A stretch of 64,000 bases of DNA, taken from positions 20,483,921 through 20,547,920 of the forward strand of contig NC_072462.1 in assembly GCF_027596085.1 (NCBI RefSeq), given 5' to 3'. Below, piece after piece: positions 24,332 through 36,859 of the stretch. The position numbers and the translations under genes are program-made. The DNA comes from Anoplopoma fimbria (taxonomy: Eukaryota; Chordata; Actinopteri; Perciformes; Anoplopomatidae). Every line of letters begins with the position of its first letter. The stretch's first letter is position 1. Under the pieces are notes generated by a model. That model had not been told where the DNA came from and did no database searches. It saw only the letters and a program-made list of their open reading frames with translations.

Positions 24332-24620
24332 TAGGGTTGGGAATCGCTATTCGGTTGCTTTCTCAATTCTTCTTATCTGCGGCCAGATAATGATAAATAT
24401 CACCATATAGCAGGTTTTCTTATAATTCGATAAATGATTCTAAATGAAATATCCACACGGCTTAGTAGACTCTTGAAATTCAATACTTCTCATTTTGATT
24501 AAGATCTTATTATCAATGTAGTTGAAATAATTGTGTATCACGATATCTTGATTTATGATTTATTATTACATGATTCAATAAGAACATGATTTATCATAGC
24601 AGATTATCTCCCAGCCCTAG
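24332..24620. mobile_element. hAT-like MITE of about 290 bp
   Basis: The left end reads TAGGGTTGGGAATCGC. The right end, reverse-complemented, reads TAGGGCTGGGAGATAATC, so the two form imperfect terminal inverted repeats of the TAGGGnTGGGA type common in vertebrate hAT relics. The interior is AT-rich with ATCATGATT/ATGATTTATTA words and no coding capacity. An 8-bp target duplication expected for hAT is not recognisable. Confidence 0.6.
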
Positions 24621-24679
24621 ATCCAGTTGAGAACCGGTTCCAAACTGACCAATCCAATTGGAACTGCATGCCTCCGAGG

Positions 24680-24816
24680 TTATCAATTAACCCAAGCTGC
24701 ATGTCTTTGGACTGTTAGAGGAAGCCGGAGAACCCGGAGAGAGCCCAAGCGGACATGGGGAGAACATGCAAACGCCACACAGAAGGCCCGTCTAACCCGG
24801 AGATTGAACCCAAGTG
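24680..24816 (-). mobile_element. SINE-like repeat, family A, copy 2
   Basis: Read on minus, this contains the family A middle and tail: GCATGTTCTCCCCATGTCCG, a CCTCTAACAGTCCAAAGACA-type segment and a TTAATTGATA end. A degraded B box (GGTTCAATCTCCG) lies near 24796-24811. It retains the central cassette that the copy at 6219 has lost, and begins about 60 bases after the hAT-like MITE. Confidence 0.65.
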
Positions 24817-24819
24817 CCA

Positions 24820-27650
24820 TAGTTTCCAGTAATGCACCGAAAATAAATAAACATAACCGATAATGGCGTTGGTATGAATAAAATGTTTTGAATTCCCTTC
24901 CCTAGTTTCCACATTGATTTTCCCAGACCAGCTCACTTATTCTCAATCTCCTTCTCCCTTCCTCTCCTCCACTTTCTAATCCTTTCTCGCCACACCTTCA
25001 TCCGATTATTTATTCAAAGCACAGTGGAGGTGACAGCCTTTTTATCAACCTGCCAGTCATTTTATCTGTCACTCTTTGGCCTGCCAAGCTGCAGCACTCA
25101 GTCCTTCCCTTTAGCCTTGCAAGACCATCCTAAATCATACGAGCTCAGTGATTCCCTGACAGTCCCCTGAGGCGTACAGCTAAAATCCGAGCCAATCGGT
25201 GAACTGTAGGGAGCGTTTAGGTGATAATGATGATTCAGTTAGGAGTTGAATGACTTCTCTCAACTGCCAACTTTTAAGAACAACTTCTTGAACTATGCAT
25301 CCCAGATCTAAAACTGTATTGACGCAATCAGCCCAAAAACAAAAAGCAAACAACAAAGCCAGAACCTTAAAATCGTACAATCGGGTATAAGTGTGTTGAT
25401 GTTTTAGCAAACGAGATCAGTTCTCGACAGTGTAGCAGCTGGTTTAAAGCCTGATCATCTGCATGAGGTCTGTTAACATTAAAGATACCCCTGCCAGACC
25501 ACAATGAGCAAAGTTAAATGTGTCGGCTGACCTTGCAAAACTACCTTCCTTATTTTCTATCCTTTTACCTTATCATTAGGTTTTTATCTTTAGATTCAGA
25601 AGTTTTTATTTTAATTTTAAATATTCTACTTTTTTTTGTGAATGGCCAGTTTAAAAATAGCCATAGTTTAGGATGCTAAGGTCTTTTCATTTCCCCTCTG
25701 TATTTCCCGTGTGCAAATTTCTGTCAATCCCATCAGCAGTCACATTCTCAGTCCTTCCCATTAACTTTCCTTTCAAGCGAAACAATCTCTGTCAAATGAT
25801 CTCCGTGTTCCTCCTTGCTCCATCTCCCCCACCCTCAGAACAACATTTATCCCCTCCGAGCCCTCCCAGTACCTCCCCCTTCTCTGTCTCCGTGTCCCAC
25901 CAAATATGACCATCTTTGTCATCCTGTCAGCTGCCCTCCATGCTCCATCTATTAGATAAAGCCTTTCGTTTAATTTACCTTGTATCCCTCCTCCCCTTTC
26001 CTCCCTCTTGCCCTTGCATTCCCATCTGAAACCAAGACAGACAGTAGTTATCAATCTGCCAGAGGAGAGAACACTATCTACATTTTTTTCTATTCTTGCC
26101 TTCCTTTCTGCTTCCACTGCATTTACATCTCAAGGTACAGAGGTGTACGCATGCAATGATGAGAGGAGTTAGTATCTCCTGAGCACCCCTCTGGGCTTTC
26201 ACTCTCATCTCTGTCTGTCCTTTCTCACTGCCTTGGGGGTTCATTATTTTTTCTCAGTTTACTATTCTGTGTTTGTCTCTTTCTTAGCTTTTACGATGAA
26301 ACCTTTTTTAAATCACTTTTGACAGTTTGCTTTTAGTTTTCCCCACTTCATTTGCAGGAAGAAATAGCTTTTAGACTTGCCACAAAAAAAATGCAGCTAA
26401 TAGAAATCCCTCATTGGTATATATCAGACCATTGCAAAAAAGAAAGCCCTATATAGTCATTAAATATGAGCCAAAATAGTCAATAATATGAGATGAAACC
26501 CTTTTTGAAGAGACTGTGTTGTATTTTCTCATGTTGAGGCATCTGATTTATGTGCATCATGATTCATGATTCTGACAGAAACATAGTTTTACAGGGTAAA
26601 ATAGAATATACCATGAATATTTCCCAGTAAAGAGCATCAACAGCCTGCTGCCTTGACATTTATATTTTCCCCCTGACATGCCCGGCATGAGAATAGTTTC
26701 ATGACTCTACTGATCTGTAGAATGCTGACATTAAAGTAACTCTTTCAGAGCCAGGGATGAGGTTCAGTTGGCATATTAGATTTTTTGCTTTACTCTGGCA
26801 GATTTCGTTCCTAAGACATTTTTCCTCGCAGGCATAAAATAGTGGTTGCTCATGGTTTATTGCAGCCCATATTTGACTACTTTCATATTCAAAATATGCA
26901 ATTATCACTCGGAATCAACCCGACATGCTGTTTTAAGAGCTGACATCAAAAGTTCACCTCTTCCTGCTGTATTATTTTGTTATTTTGCCTGTCAGTATAA
27001 TTTAAACACAGTTTGAGCTCAAGATTTGATAGTTTTAATGCCACTCAGTCGTGAACAAAGGTGCATTTTGGGAATTACAAATAATGAGTAATAACCCGCG
27101 GCCGTCTTTTCTGTGCTGGTGTGAAATTAAAGGTCGTTCTCATTACATAATATTCTACTAAGAAGTTAAAATGTCAGTCTTTTTCCAGCATAGATCACAT
27201 GACTATCTTTTCTTGTTCTGTTAGTATCTCCATTCTTACAACCACAAATCATTTGACTGCATAGTGTACGTGTGTGCAAAGTGTGTTTGTGTATACATTA
27301 TGTGAGACTGAATTGATTGGGTAAAGGCCTTGACCAATTACCCGGCCTGTTGTGTAAGTTGTACCTTTTTTTGCTGGAGGGATACCACCTTAGGACAAAG
27401 GTAACCAGAGACTTAAGAAGCCAGAAATATCTCAACTCCCAACACATGATAACAAATTCAGTGTGAGGTGTAAAGCAATGTGTCACTGTTTAATTCGTCT
27501 ATGACTTCATAGATGTAAAAACTAAATTTACTTTTAGGGAGCACAACTCAACACTATGAGAGACATGTACCCTAATTAGGCTTTCACACGTCTCTCTCAC
27601 ACACTCCCACACACACTTCACAAGGTTGTACATCTCATGCCATTATTTAT
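24820..27650. other. No gene seen
   Basis: AT-rich unique DNA. Pyrimidine-rich stretches lie at about 24930-25000 and 25820-26010. No microsatellite of note. Confidence 0.55.
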
Positions 27651-27654
27651 ACAG

Positions 27655-27754
27655 TGTGATCAGGGGAAGACTGTATGACGGGGCCGCTAACCCATACATC
27701 CTGCGCTACATGAACATCACACTCCTCGGAATAACTCTGACTGTTGCCGATGCC
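27655..27754 (+). other. Speculative internal exon, 100 bp
   Basis: A 100-bp segment is preceded by an acceptor-like TTATTTATACAG and followed by the donor-like GCC|GTATGT. The frame through it has no stop and gives 33 codons plus one leading base, including NPYILRYMNITLL and a hydrophobic stretch. The segment is more GC- and CpG-rich than its surroundings. I do not recognise the peptide, and no compatible neighbouring exons are evident, so chance or a conserved non-coding element is equally possible. A second acceptor-like site (CTGTCCTCCTGCAG) ends at 27778. Confidence 0.15.
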
Positions 27755-27799
27755 GTATGTCTGTCTGTCCTCCTGCAGTAACGATGCTTTTCCAATTGC

Positions 27800-29815
27800 T
27801 AGCAGAGAATTTGTGCATGTTATGAAAATGTGCCAAAACTGTCAAAACTCCAACCTCCGATCATCTCACCTCTCAGTCAGCTCGCCAAGGTTATTTGAGG
27901 ACAAGTTGTAACACATTGAGCAAGAGAAACCTTTCCAAAGCACATGTGGCCACAAGCGTCAAATCAACACATTTTGTATGCACTTTAAACTAAGTAGTGT
28001 CTCCTTAAAGCTTGGTAAAAGCTGCTCTGCTGGCTGCATACTAACACAAATGCACAGACAGACGGATACAATTCCACACTTCTTTTCTTCATGGGCAGCG
28101 TATAGCTGTGGACCCTTTCTCATTCTAACCGTCTTTTTTCATGGTGTGGGCCGTACCAAACCATCTCTGTCTGTTGCCCCTTTGTCCTCTCTGTTTTCAT
28201 TACATTACAGTATGACAGAGACCCCGGCCCATTACATTAGAGCAGGCAGAGAGAACAGGATCCGAGATAAAGCATCTGCTGCAGTGATGTCAGATGACAG
28301 TTATGAAGCAGATCATGAGGCTTATAGTCTGAACTCTCTGCCTCCGCTTTGCTCTCTTAACCTTCGACATCATAAAGGCGGAGTCCTCATGTGTCTTGCT
28401 CTCACTGTTACATTTCCTTTTATTCGATTGTTACCACCGTTTTTTATCACTTGTTGACAATATTCTCTTTTGAAATTGTGAGGACTTGAGATGTCTTCTT
28501 CAATCCCCATCCAGATGTAATTTCAAGATACAGGACAGCTTTTCGCTTGAACAACTAAATGGGGTGAGAATGGGACTGATAATGTTCGGTCTTTAGCCAA
28601 AACAGTTACTTATTTAAGTTTTGCCACTTTCATTTTTCACGATGACATTTTCCCCTGGTTTTACCGGCTTCCTCTTCTACTGTTTCCTCATTGTTATCTT
28701 TTAAATGTCAGCATCAAGGAGACGTTCAAACAAAACTGCACTTTTACAACAAAAATAAATCATTAATTATTAATCGGAGACTTCCTCACCTCCGTTAGAT
28801 TCATGCTGTGCTGTGGGGCATGAAATGAATGTATTCTATTGAAAGTTCTTACTCAGCTGGTGAAGAAATTCTCCAAATAAACTGTCCGGTTGACTTTTTG
28901 TCAGCAGTGTTTACCCGTCACTATGGCCTTAGTTAAATTCTCTGTCTCTCCATGTGCTTTTAGCCTTCATCTTCTTAACCCGATCCCCTTGCTTGCTAAG
29001 AATAGCCCTGGCTTTAACAGAACAGGAAGGGAAACAGAGAAGAAGGGGAGTATTGGGAGGCTGCTGGCTGGATTCTCATTGGATTTTGTGCAATGTGCAG
29101 TTCAGTGGCTCCTATGACTCTTTCAGTTCATTGATTTATAGTGGTTCCTCTGCCGGGGTAACCTTTACATTTCTGTCTTTATTTTTAGTTTGTTTGTGAA
29201 AGGGGAGGTTTTTATACTTCAAAGTTCTTCTCATCCTTTTGGCTGTCCTAGATTGTAGAAGTAAAAGCTACATGTGTGATTGCTCAAGACAGAAATCCCA
29301 TTGCAGTTACATTTTTGTGCAAAAACCTTTCGGTCAGACCTTAAACAAGCCATGCAAAGCCGTGTGAGACCAATGCTACCACAGTATTTGTCCCTCAGAA
29401 GGAAGGAAATTTATAAGTTGCAACATGGGTGATGATAAAAGTAGAGAAGAATGCAATTGGACCTTATTCCTAAAAGCTTGTTACTTGCTGAAGGGACAGA
29501 CTACTAGAAAAAGACAAACAAATAAATGCAATCCCAGCTTTCGGCTGTTGGCTGCTGTGAATCCCCCTTTTGCTGCAATCCTTTATCCCTGGAAACAAAT
29601 CACAATGACATCTGTTTGTAAAGTGCATCATGTGATGCTAGTAGTCATGGCAAACTGCCACGTCTGTCACTGATTGTGCAAGCTTCTTAGCAAAAACAGT
29701 GGGACATAGTCATTTAAAGACTTTCATTTAACGAGCACTTAGTATAAGCACATGTGCTTGTAGTGTAAAATGGTTAAAAGTAATCCAGAGTTTCACACAA
29801 GACACATTAACAGTT
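27800..29815. other. No gene seen
   Basis: Unique sequence. A 159-codon open frame from 27978 has no domain, signal or family resemblance and overlaps nothing suggestive of splicing. It is treated as chance. Confidence 0.5.
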
Positions 29816-29819
29816 TTCT

Positions 29820-30620
29820 TTTGCATTTTAAATTAACGGAGCTGTGTTTAGAGTGCAGCCTTCAGCGCAGGTTAGTGCCCCTCTGATTAGCTGCGTTTAC
29901 GGCTGATAATGGCGTTCCAACCTACAGCGCTGTTGCCGAAGAGTAACAACATCCCTCCGGTTGCCCTTCAGGTAAACACTGTTAGCTCTGTCAGCACTTT
30001 TGCTGTAGTTCCCACTTCAAACGCTGTCGGCATTGTTGGCTGTTAGCCCCCGGCTCGCCTTCACCATGTCGTGAGCCGCTGAGAGGCAACCGAAATGCTC
30101 CCAATCTCGGATCTTGCACCCTTTAAAGGCCCTAAAGGTTGTTTGGTTTAACACTAGTTGGTCCAGGATCAAAAAGGTGGAGCATAGGTTACACATCTCC
30201 GCCACAAATGGACACTTGGCATTTGCTCCTAGGACTCACAGTTCTCTTACAATTGCAACGATAGTGGCACAATGGAACTGTAACAACACAAAAGTGTGTT
30301 TTGAACGCAATTAGTTCAATACAATATATCTATGTAATATGTGTGGATATTATTGGTAGATTTATCTGTCTTCAATATCATCGTAATTTTAAGCCAAACC
30401 ACAATGTTTAATTTATTGAACAAAACCAAGGAGTTTTGTAGCCTAAGCCTAACAAAGTAGTTTTGTGTCATTTTTTTCTTTTTTTCTTCATCAACCACTT
30501 CTTTGACAAGGTTGAAAACTGCAACCTTCGGCCCAGAAGAAAACATCCCTCTAAATTCCCTCTAAACGTCATTGAGACGCAAACATCATTTCCTAGACAA
30601 GGTTGCCAGAATCAAGATGT
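29820..30620. mobile_element. Possible interspersed-repeat DNA
   Basis: The block 29830-30060 (for example CCTCCGGTTGCCCTTCAGGT and ACTGTTAGCTCTGTCAGCAC) and the block 30405-30620 (AACCAAGGAGTTTTGTAGCC, repeated GTAGTTTTG words, CATCATTTCCTAGACAAGG) resemble phrases I associate with teleost dispersed repeats. The second block shares AACCAA..GTTTTGT.GCCT wording with 52196-52250. Ends and class are not determined. Confidence 0.35.
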
Positions 30621-32788
30621 CGCCTACAGCCATGATTTTCAGATTATACAAAGGACTAGCAAGAGAACATCCATGCATGCACGCTGGGCTGTTATAGTGC
30701 AACGATTGAGTATTATTAAAAAGTGATGATACGTATGAGTTTGGATATCTACTGCTAAAGGCTTAGGGTGGTCTGCTGTTATGGGGGTGTTGAAAAGACA
30801 CATGCTGTGTGTAATTACCTCTCACTGTTCGCATTCACATCTCATCTAATTTAATCCCTCTCTCTGTAGTAGCTACTGTATATTTAGCTCCCTCCCGTTA
30901 TTCACTTCTGGTCTTTCTGTCTTTCTTTCTTTCACTCTCCAGTCTCCCCATAAATAATTTTAGCTTGGCCTGCTAATACTGTCAAGCGCCCAATCTGGAA
31001 CTGCACAGAGGCCTTTGGGATTTGTTTTTGCTGATCTGCTTGGTTCTGTTCAAGGTTTTTTTTTTTTCTACTTTTTTTCTTTTTTTTTTTTTGTGTAGTG
31101 TTGTTATTATTTGTGTGCTCTGAGCTGGGGTAAAATCCTGTGGTGTCATCTGGAGAGTTGAGGAACTGCTGAATTGGAGAAGTACAGCTGGTGTCAGGGT
31201 CTGGAGGAGGGAGAGGAACAGAGTTGGTAAGACAAAGACGCAAAACGAGTAAGGGAGACTGAGACAAGGAGAGAGGCAGACGGAGGAGGAACAAACAAGG
31301 AGAGGGCGAGTGTGAGCGTCTTAAAGGTGATGTTTCATGTGATAGCACGTTCTGCTTTGTTGCTGCACGGCAGCATCAGCAAAGCTTTTTTCCCCTCTTT
31401 ATTTCTCTCCTTCTCTCTCTCTGTCCTCCAGCCAAGCAGGCAGAGTTTCTGGAAATAAATAAATAGCCTGTCAGCCATTGAAGCCTCATGAGAAACTGAA
31501 CTGGGCTGCCCTGACTCTGCACTCAACAAAATATAAAGCAAGCTAAATATATAACATACTAAGGTAAGATTTATCTCAGATAGGAAATGTAAGGAGACAC
31601 GATATTACGCAAGACACCAAACTATTTTTACAGAACTGTAACACAATAGGATGAAGCAAGGAGGCAAAAATGTGCTGATAAAACCTTTTGTATAACCCCT
31701 GCAATTCATTCAAGTGGAAGAGGGAATCCTGGCCAAAACTAAGCGATTGATCGCTGTGATTAGAACAGGATTTACACAAAGAGGCCATAACATGTGTTTT
31801 CCTCTCATCTATATTAAGGACAACTATTTATAAGCTTTTCTGGCTTTTAATGCTCTCGCTGTAGTTAATGCATCGGGGTGAGTTGTCTGCTGGTGCGTTG
31901 ATCATCACTTTTTGAGCCCAGAGTACATAATCGTTATCTTGTTGGCTCTCAACCGAAAAACCTTTTTCTCTCCAAAATAAATCGATTAAATTTCCTTCAA
32001 TCTCTAATAATTAAATGAGGAATTCTGTCTCTATTTGAATAAAGACTGAATCTTAATTTCTACACATAATATACCAGTTTTAATCAGCTAAGAAGATGCG
32101 ATTTTGTCTGCACTTGAGCTTTGGAAACTGTGTCGTACCACTAACCAGTTAACTTAGATGCTGTATATTTCTGTTTTTGTTGTTTTTTATTGTAATTTTC
32201 TAAGGAAACACTATATTACAGCGATACTTACTGAGTTAGAGCCCTGTTTTTTCGGCAGTTAATTTGGACTGAAAAGCTGGAGTGGGGTTAGTTGAACTCT
32301 CATGCTTGTTGTCCAGGTGCGTTGAATTCAGCGTAAAGGTTGACTCAATTACACTTAACATTTCAATTTCATTCGGTTGTACCTCCTATTCCATTCTCCA
32401 GTATTTTTTTTTGGGAGCTTTTATGTGAGCCACTAGACCACTTCATCAGGAGCGTGACGTGGCTGTGGTAACAGCCGTTTTACAGCACAGCAGATACGGC
32501 TGATGTGCGTGGCACGCTAACTCACCATGAAGCAGAGCTAGTGTGGTTTCTGTGCACGGACCTGTTACTGTGTGTAGTAGACAGTGTGTGAAGAAGCATG
32601 TAATAAGCTCACCTGTCCCTGGCTGCAGACTGATGGGCAGGTGGAGAGAAGTGAAGCCAGATGGAAAGAAGGGAGCGATGGAGAAACGAATGCACAGAGT
32701 AGATTAGGCTGCACTGGACCGCCTATGGGGTGCATAATATGTTTAGATTTTGACATTGCGGATAAATAAACACCATTATAGAATGTAA

Positions 32789-32851
32789 AAAAATATATAT
32801 ATATATTATATTTATATATATATATATAGATATATATATATCTATATATAT
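32789..32851. repeat. (AT)n microsatellite
   Basis: About 60 bases of alternating AT with TATA, GATA and TCTATA interruptions. It is self-complementary and could extrude as a cruciform. It gives Tyr-Ile runs on the minus strand. Confidence 0.9.
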
Positions 32852-33976
32852 TCCTGAGAGGATGGATCGTCTGGAAAAGCAGGCATGGGGAGAACATTAG
32901 AATAATATAACTTTTTCATTTTTCGAAGCAGGATATTATCTCTTTAAAAACACAAATTTAAACCAATTAAAGGTTATTTCTGAATGTTTTTTGAAGGATG
33001 TTGAAAAAATGGGATGGATATGACAGATGCTATCCTATATATCAGCATAATTGAGCTTTTTTTATGGGGCCAGACATTAGACTATGTATAAGAATTGGAC
33101 CTAGTCGGCGAGACTTCACCCTTTGGTTTATGGACTTTTGAGGTCTTGAGTTCAGCATCCGTCGCCATCTTTGTTTTTGGCCAATGCCATCTTGGTCTTT
33201 TTGCAACAAGTAGTGACACAAGAGGGTGGAGCTAAGTACAACACTCAACGTTTTCTGTGAATGCAGTGACTGACTCTGGTTTGTTGTTTTTGTCAGGGTG
33301 AAGAGGAGGATCGCGCTGACGTTTCGTCCTGTCCAAGGTAAGCTTACAAGACACAGTAAATGTCTTTGCTCCAGTTCGAAAAAAAGCTGCAACTCAAATT
33401 CTTTTCTGCTTTTCAGTTTCTATCTCGTTGTATTTACACCTCGTGTGCTGCTTTTGTTATTTGTGCTCAGTACATTTCACAGAAGCCAGGGGTGCGTGTA
33501 ACTCATTTCTTTTTCCGTATAAATAGACATAACTGCTGTTCTCCTCCTTTGTTTCCCCGGCTCTAACATTAAAGCATGATATTGTAAATGTTTTCTGCCA
33601 TTGCATGAAATCTTTGAAGATGATGGTTTCAGTGCTGAGCAGTGGGCACTCTGTAAGAGATCAAATCAACAATGGTAGCCACATGTGTGAAAATCCTCAG
33701 AAATGCTGTAAACCTGCCGGGCATATGTGGAGACAAGGCAGGCCGAATATGAGATAACATTTTCGCCCTCTTAAATCAGCAATACGATTGAATTCGAGAA
33801 TATTGCCGGAAGATTCACATGTTGTGATTCACCGGGCGATCCAAGCGGAATCTGAACCCCATGACGAGAACCTCTGGCCTGCCAGTATGGTGGTCTGTGC
33901 TCCTCTGTCAGTAACACGTCTCTGGCTGTATCTGGTTGCCGTGGTGACATTCGTGTGTCAGCAGCAGGATGTGTGA

Positions 33977-33998
33977 TGTGTGTGTGTGTGTGTGTGTG
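33977..33998 (+). repeat. Short (GT)n microsatellite
   Basis: About 22 bases of GT within a CA/GT-rich 300-bp neighbourhood. Confidence 0.85.
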
Positions 33999-34484
33999 GT
34001 GGCGGGCGTTGAAAGGACTCCGTGGAGGCAGATAGAATTCCTCCGTCCATAAATGCCACCGACACACACACATGTCTGCGCTCAGAAAGGGAAACTTCAG
34101 ACATGTGGGCACGCAGGAGATGCACACGTCACACAGGTACACACACAGCCACACCGGTACAGGAAATATACGCAGACGGAGCAGACACACACGTCGACAG
34201 ATATCCAGATTCCATGAAGGCCACGGCCATGCATCCACGCTGACAGCTCAGGACTCTAGGGTTACATAGAGGGAAATCCAAGGCTGCCGCGATGCTTTGA
34301 ACGCTGATAGTATGTATACACACTTTTATTAACGCGCAGAGACCTGACGCTGAAGTTAAATGCCGCTCCCCAAAAAAATAAAAATAAATGAAGTCTGATA
34401 TTGACAGGTTTATTTTTAAAGATGAATGACAGATGATATTTGTATGCAGAATTAGCGAGTGCAAATTGTTGCTTACTCAGCAGC

Positions 34485-34675
34485 TGCTACCAGAGGAATC
34501 GGGGGTTAAGGGCCTTGCTTCAGGGCAGCTTGACTATAGTCAATGAGGGAGGGGAGAGCATTACTCATTTGCTTTCCCCAGACATACCAAACCCCCCCCC
34601 CCCCACCCCAAACCAATGCCAGTTTGGGGATTTGAACCGAGGACACAAGCCTGCTGAAGCCGCGGGCTACTGCTG
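34485..34675 (-). mobile_element. tRNA-headed SINE-like repeat, family C
   Basis: The + strand reads GGGGTTAAGGGCCTTGCTTC, then CAGCTTGACTATAGTCAATG, then GGGGATTTGAACCGAGGACA. On minus, the B box GGTTCAAATCCCC lies at 34626-34638, so the tRNA-like head is at the right end and the body extends leftward. A run of about 14 C (34591-34604) lies inside. I recall this arrangement as a frequent teleost repeat; exact ends are uncertain. Confidence 0.55.
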
Positions 34676-35387
34676 ACAGCTAGGTGTAATGCACTGTAAT
34701 TACTCCGTGATTTGGTTTTTCGCACAGAACTGTAATTGAGTGTAAGTTCAATAAAATCATTCCCCCCCGTGTCGGGACGTTTGCCTCGCAGCAAGGCTTA
34801 TGTTATGTGCATAATCATGATAAACAAAGAACTGAGATTCAGAATCACATTAAGTAAATCGAGAAGAGGGAAGACTCAGGGGACTGAGACTCAGGAGAGT
34901 AGGGCTTTCTGTCTATTAAGGATTCAAGATAATAATTTTTTCCCTTGAGGACCTCAAATGTTTCATTTTGCTTTGAGCAGGATTGTAATGACTTTGGAGG
35001 ACATCAAGGAAGGTCTTAACGTTTGGTTTACATTGACCTTTAAGTCCTCATGCATAGTTCATCCTTGTTTGGTACCGAACCATATACTTAGACTTATCTA
35101 TATAGTCTTGATTTTAGAGAATACACTCGTCCGATTGATGCACTGAGAATGGGGCATTACATATATTTTTTTTGTATTTAGTAATTTTGCTGGAATCATT
35201 GACAACACTGTTTTCCACAGAATCTGAATTATATTGAGCCTCTAAAGGTCGCTGTTAATTCATTCAGAGGCAACGGTATGCAAAGTAATGCGTTTTTCTT
35301 TTAAATTATATGACATGGTCGAGTAAAAGTATTAACACGATGTAGGGCATAACCTTTTAAAAGTAGAAATGTTATGTTCTCCTGCAC

Positions 35388-35414
35388 GCCCACGCCTCCC
35401 ACAGAGGCGTGGGC
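35388..35414. promoter_or_regulatory. GC-rich 11-bp palindrome with EGR-like sites
   Basis: GCCCACGCCTC (35388-35398) and GAGGCGTGGGC (35404-35414) are perfect reverse complements with a 5-base spacer, within AT-rich surroundings. Each arm holds GCGTGGGC, one base short of the EGR-family consensus GCGTGGGCG. It could be a paired binding site or the stem of a stable hairpin. Function is inferred. Confidence 0.4.
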
Positions 35415-35841
35415 AAACTGCATTGTGTTTGTGTTTCAACTGTATTGATGAAGGAGTTTTGTTAAGTTAGTTACATAGATTTTATGATGGAAGATTTTTT
35501 TGCAATATATCACTATAGTAACAAAGTGTACTGAACGTTTCGTATAGTGATATCCAGCCCCCTTGATTCCACTCTCATTTTTTGGAGCATTACTGCTGGT
35601 TGGATCTTTTTCCTTGAATAGGACAGTATTGGTAATTTGTATGGGTAATGTAAGTGGCAGTGGTGGAAGCGTATTTCACACAACCTCTACGCTGAATTTG
35701 TTCTTGGTGTCCGTGTGAAGCTTTCTGGCGTGGAGTTAAGGGTAACTAACTGAAATGACACAATCCACAATCATGGATTTAACCCCGATCCATGGTGCAT
35801 TCATAGAAGCCTCCGTGATCTGGTGTACTGGTAAGCCTATC

Positions 35842-35865
35842 CATGACGTCTCTCATGACGTCTCT
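35842..35865 (+). repeat. 12-bp perfect tandem duplication with TGACGTC
   Basis: CATGACGTCTCT occurs twice head to tail. Each unit contains TGACGTC, seven of the eight bases of the cAMP-response element consensus TGACGTCA. Confidence 0.8.
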
Positions 35866-36683
35866 CCCGACTACTGCCATTGGTCCCTGTCGGCATGCAG
35901 GTCGGCAAATTGCTTAGTAGACAGCACCATGTCATCTACACTTGTACAAGATCGCAGTGTGTCTGTCTGTGTGTGGGGTCGTCAGTAATGTGAGACTGTG
36001 TTTGGATCCCTCGGGGTCGCCTTGTCGCCAGAATCCACTTAACACACGCAGACTCTCTCGCTCACTGTCTCCCGCAGAACACAGACACTAACACACACAT
36101 ACGTGCACACATTAGGTTATTCTAGATCATATCAACACTGATTTGTCCACAATGTACCCTCTACCGGTGCCTGATTTATTTTGCGAATGCAGTTTGGTGC
36201 AAATTGACTTTGAAATTGACTTTCAGTTTTTACAATTATGACAAGTTGTTTTTGTTCTTTTCTGTATGCGTGTGTGTCACCTGAGAGACAGTTCTGCCCT
36301 AATGGATTTAATATTACCTGAAAGGCTCTCCACGTTCACACAATTATGTCAAACATCAGGATGTGTTTTTGTTCCTTTTTGCAACATCTAATATTCTTTA
36401 ATTATCCCCACTGCAGCTCTTAAGAGAGTTGTCATTGGACAGAGACAGGTGTGCTAGGATTTTTTTAGTTTAGTTTTTTAGTTTAGAGTACTTTGACAGG
36501 TGTTTTATATTTATGTCTGTCCATGGACCGATTGGATCACTGTGATAGCTTGTGTAACTTTACAGGTGTCTAGTTCAGATCAAAATTGAGGCAACGTTTA
36601 AAGATGGGTGCGGTCAGAGCAAGGGCGCTAAGAAGTCGGGGGTAGAAAGTGGGGAAGGTGCCGTTCGCCATGGCAGATTCTCT

Positions 36684-36793
36684 TCGAGAACCGATACTTT
36701 CGTACCAAATCAAAGCCAAAATTCCCAAAATTGTGGAATTTCACTGGTATTGATATCAACTACAATATTTCTGATATTGTTACATCTCTAGAC
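36684..36793 (+). mobile_element. Possible DNA-transposon end fragment
   Basis: GAGAACCGATACTTTCGTAC through AATTCCCAAAATTGTGGAAT to GATATTGTTACATCTCTAG resembles the terminal region of a teleost non-autonomous element. No opposite end was found. Confidence 0.35.
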
Positions 36794-36859
36794 AATAGCA
36801 TGTAGTGTTCCAGAGCCAGGATGGACGTGTTTTTACACACAGTCTGGACTAAGGCAAGA

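Larger units (their letters stand above)
30620..34480. other. No gene seen; AT microsatellite
   Basis: Mostly AT-rich unique DNA. T-rich runs lie at 31054-31092, an (AT)n/(TATATAGA) tract at 32789-32851 and a short GT array at 33977-33998. A 155-codon minus-strand frame ending near 33771 is partly Thr-His-rich array translation and not credible. Confidence 0.55.
34690..36680. other. No gene seen; two small regulatory-looking structures
   Basis: Unique DNA holding the GC-rich hairpin at 35388-35414, the doubled TGACGTC motif at 35842-35865, and a hAT-end-like GTGATATCCAGCCCC near 35549-35563. Confidence 0.5.

Noticed and set aside
27978..28457. 159-codon open frame
   Set aside because: No signal peptide, domain or family resemblance, and no supporting context. 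Length is within chance for 64 kb on six frames.
33771..34238. 155-codon minus-strand frame
   Set aside because: It contains Thr-His repeats from a GT tract and shows no family features.
34626..34675. Possible tRNA gene (GGTTCAAATCC B box on minus)
   Set aside because: No acceptor stem or complete arms; embedded in a SINE-like repeat.
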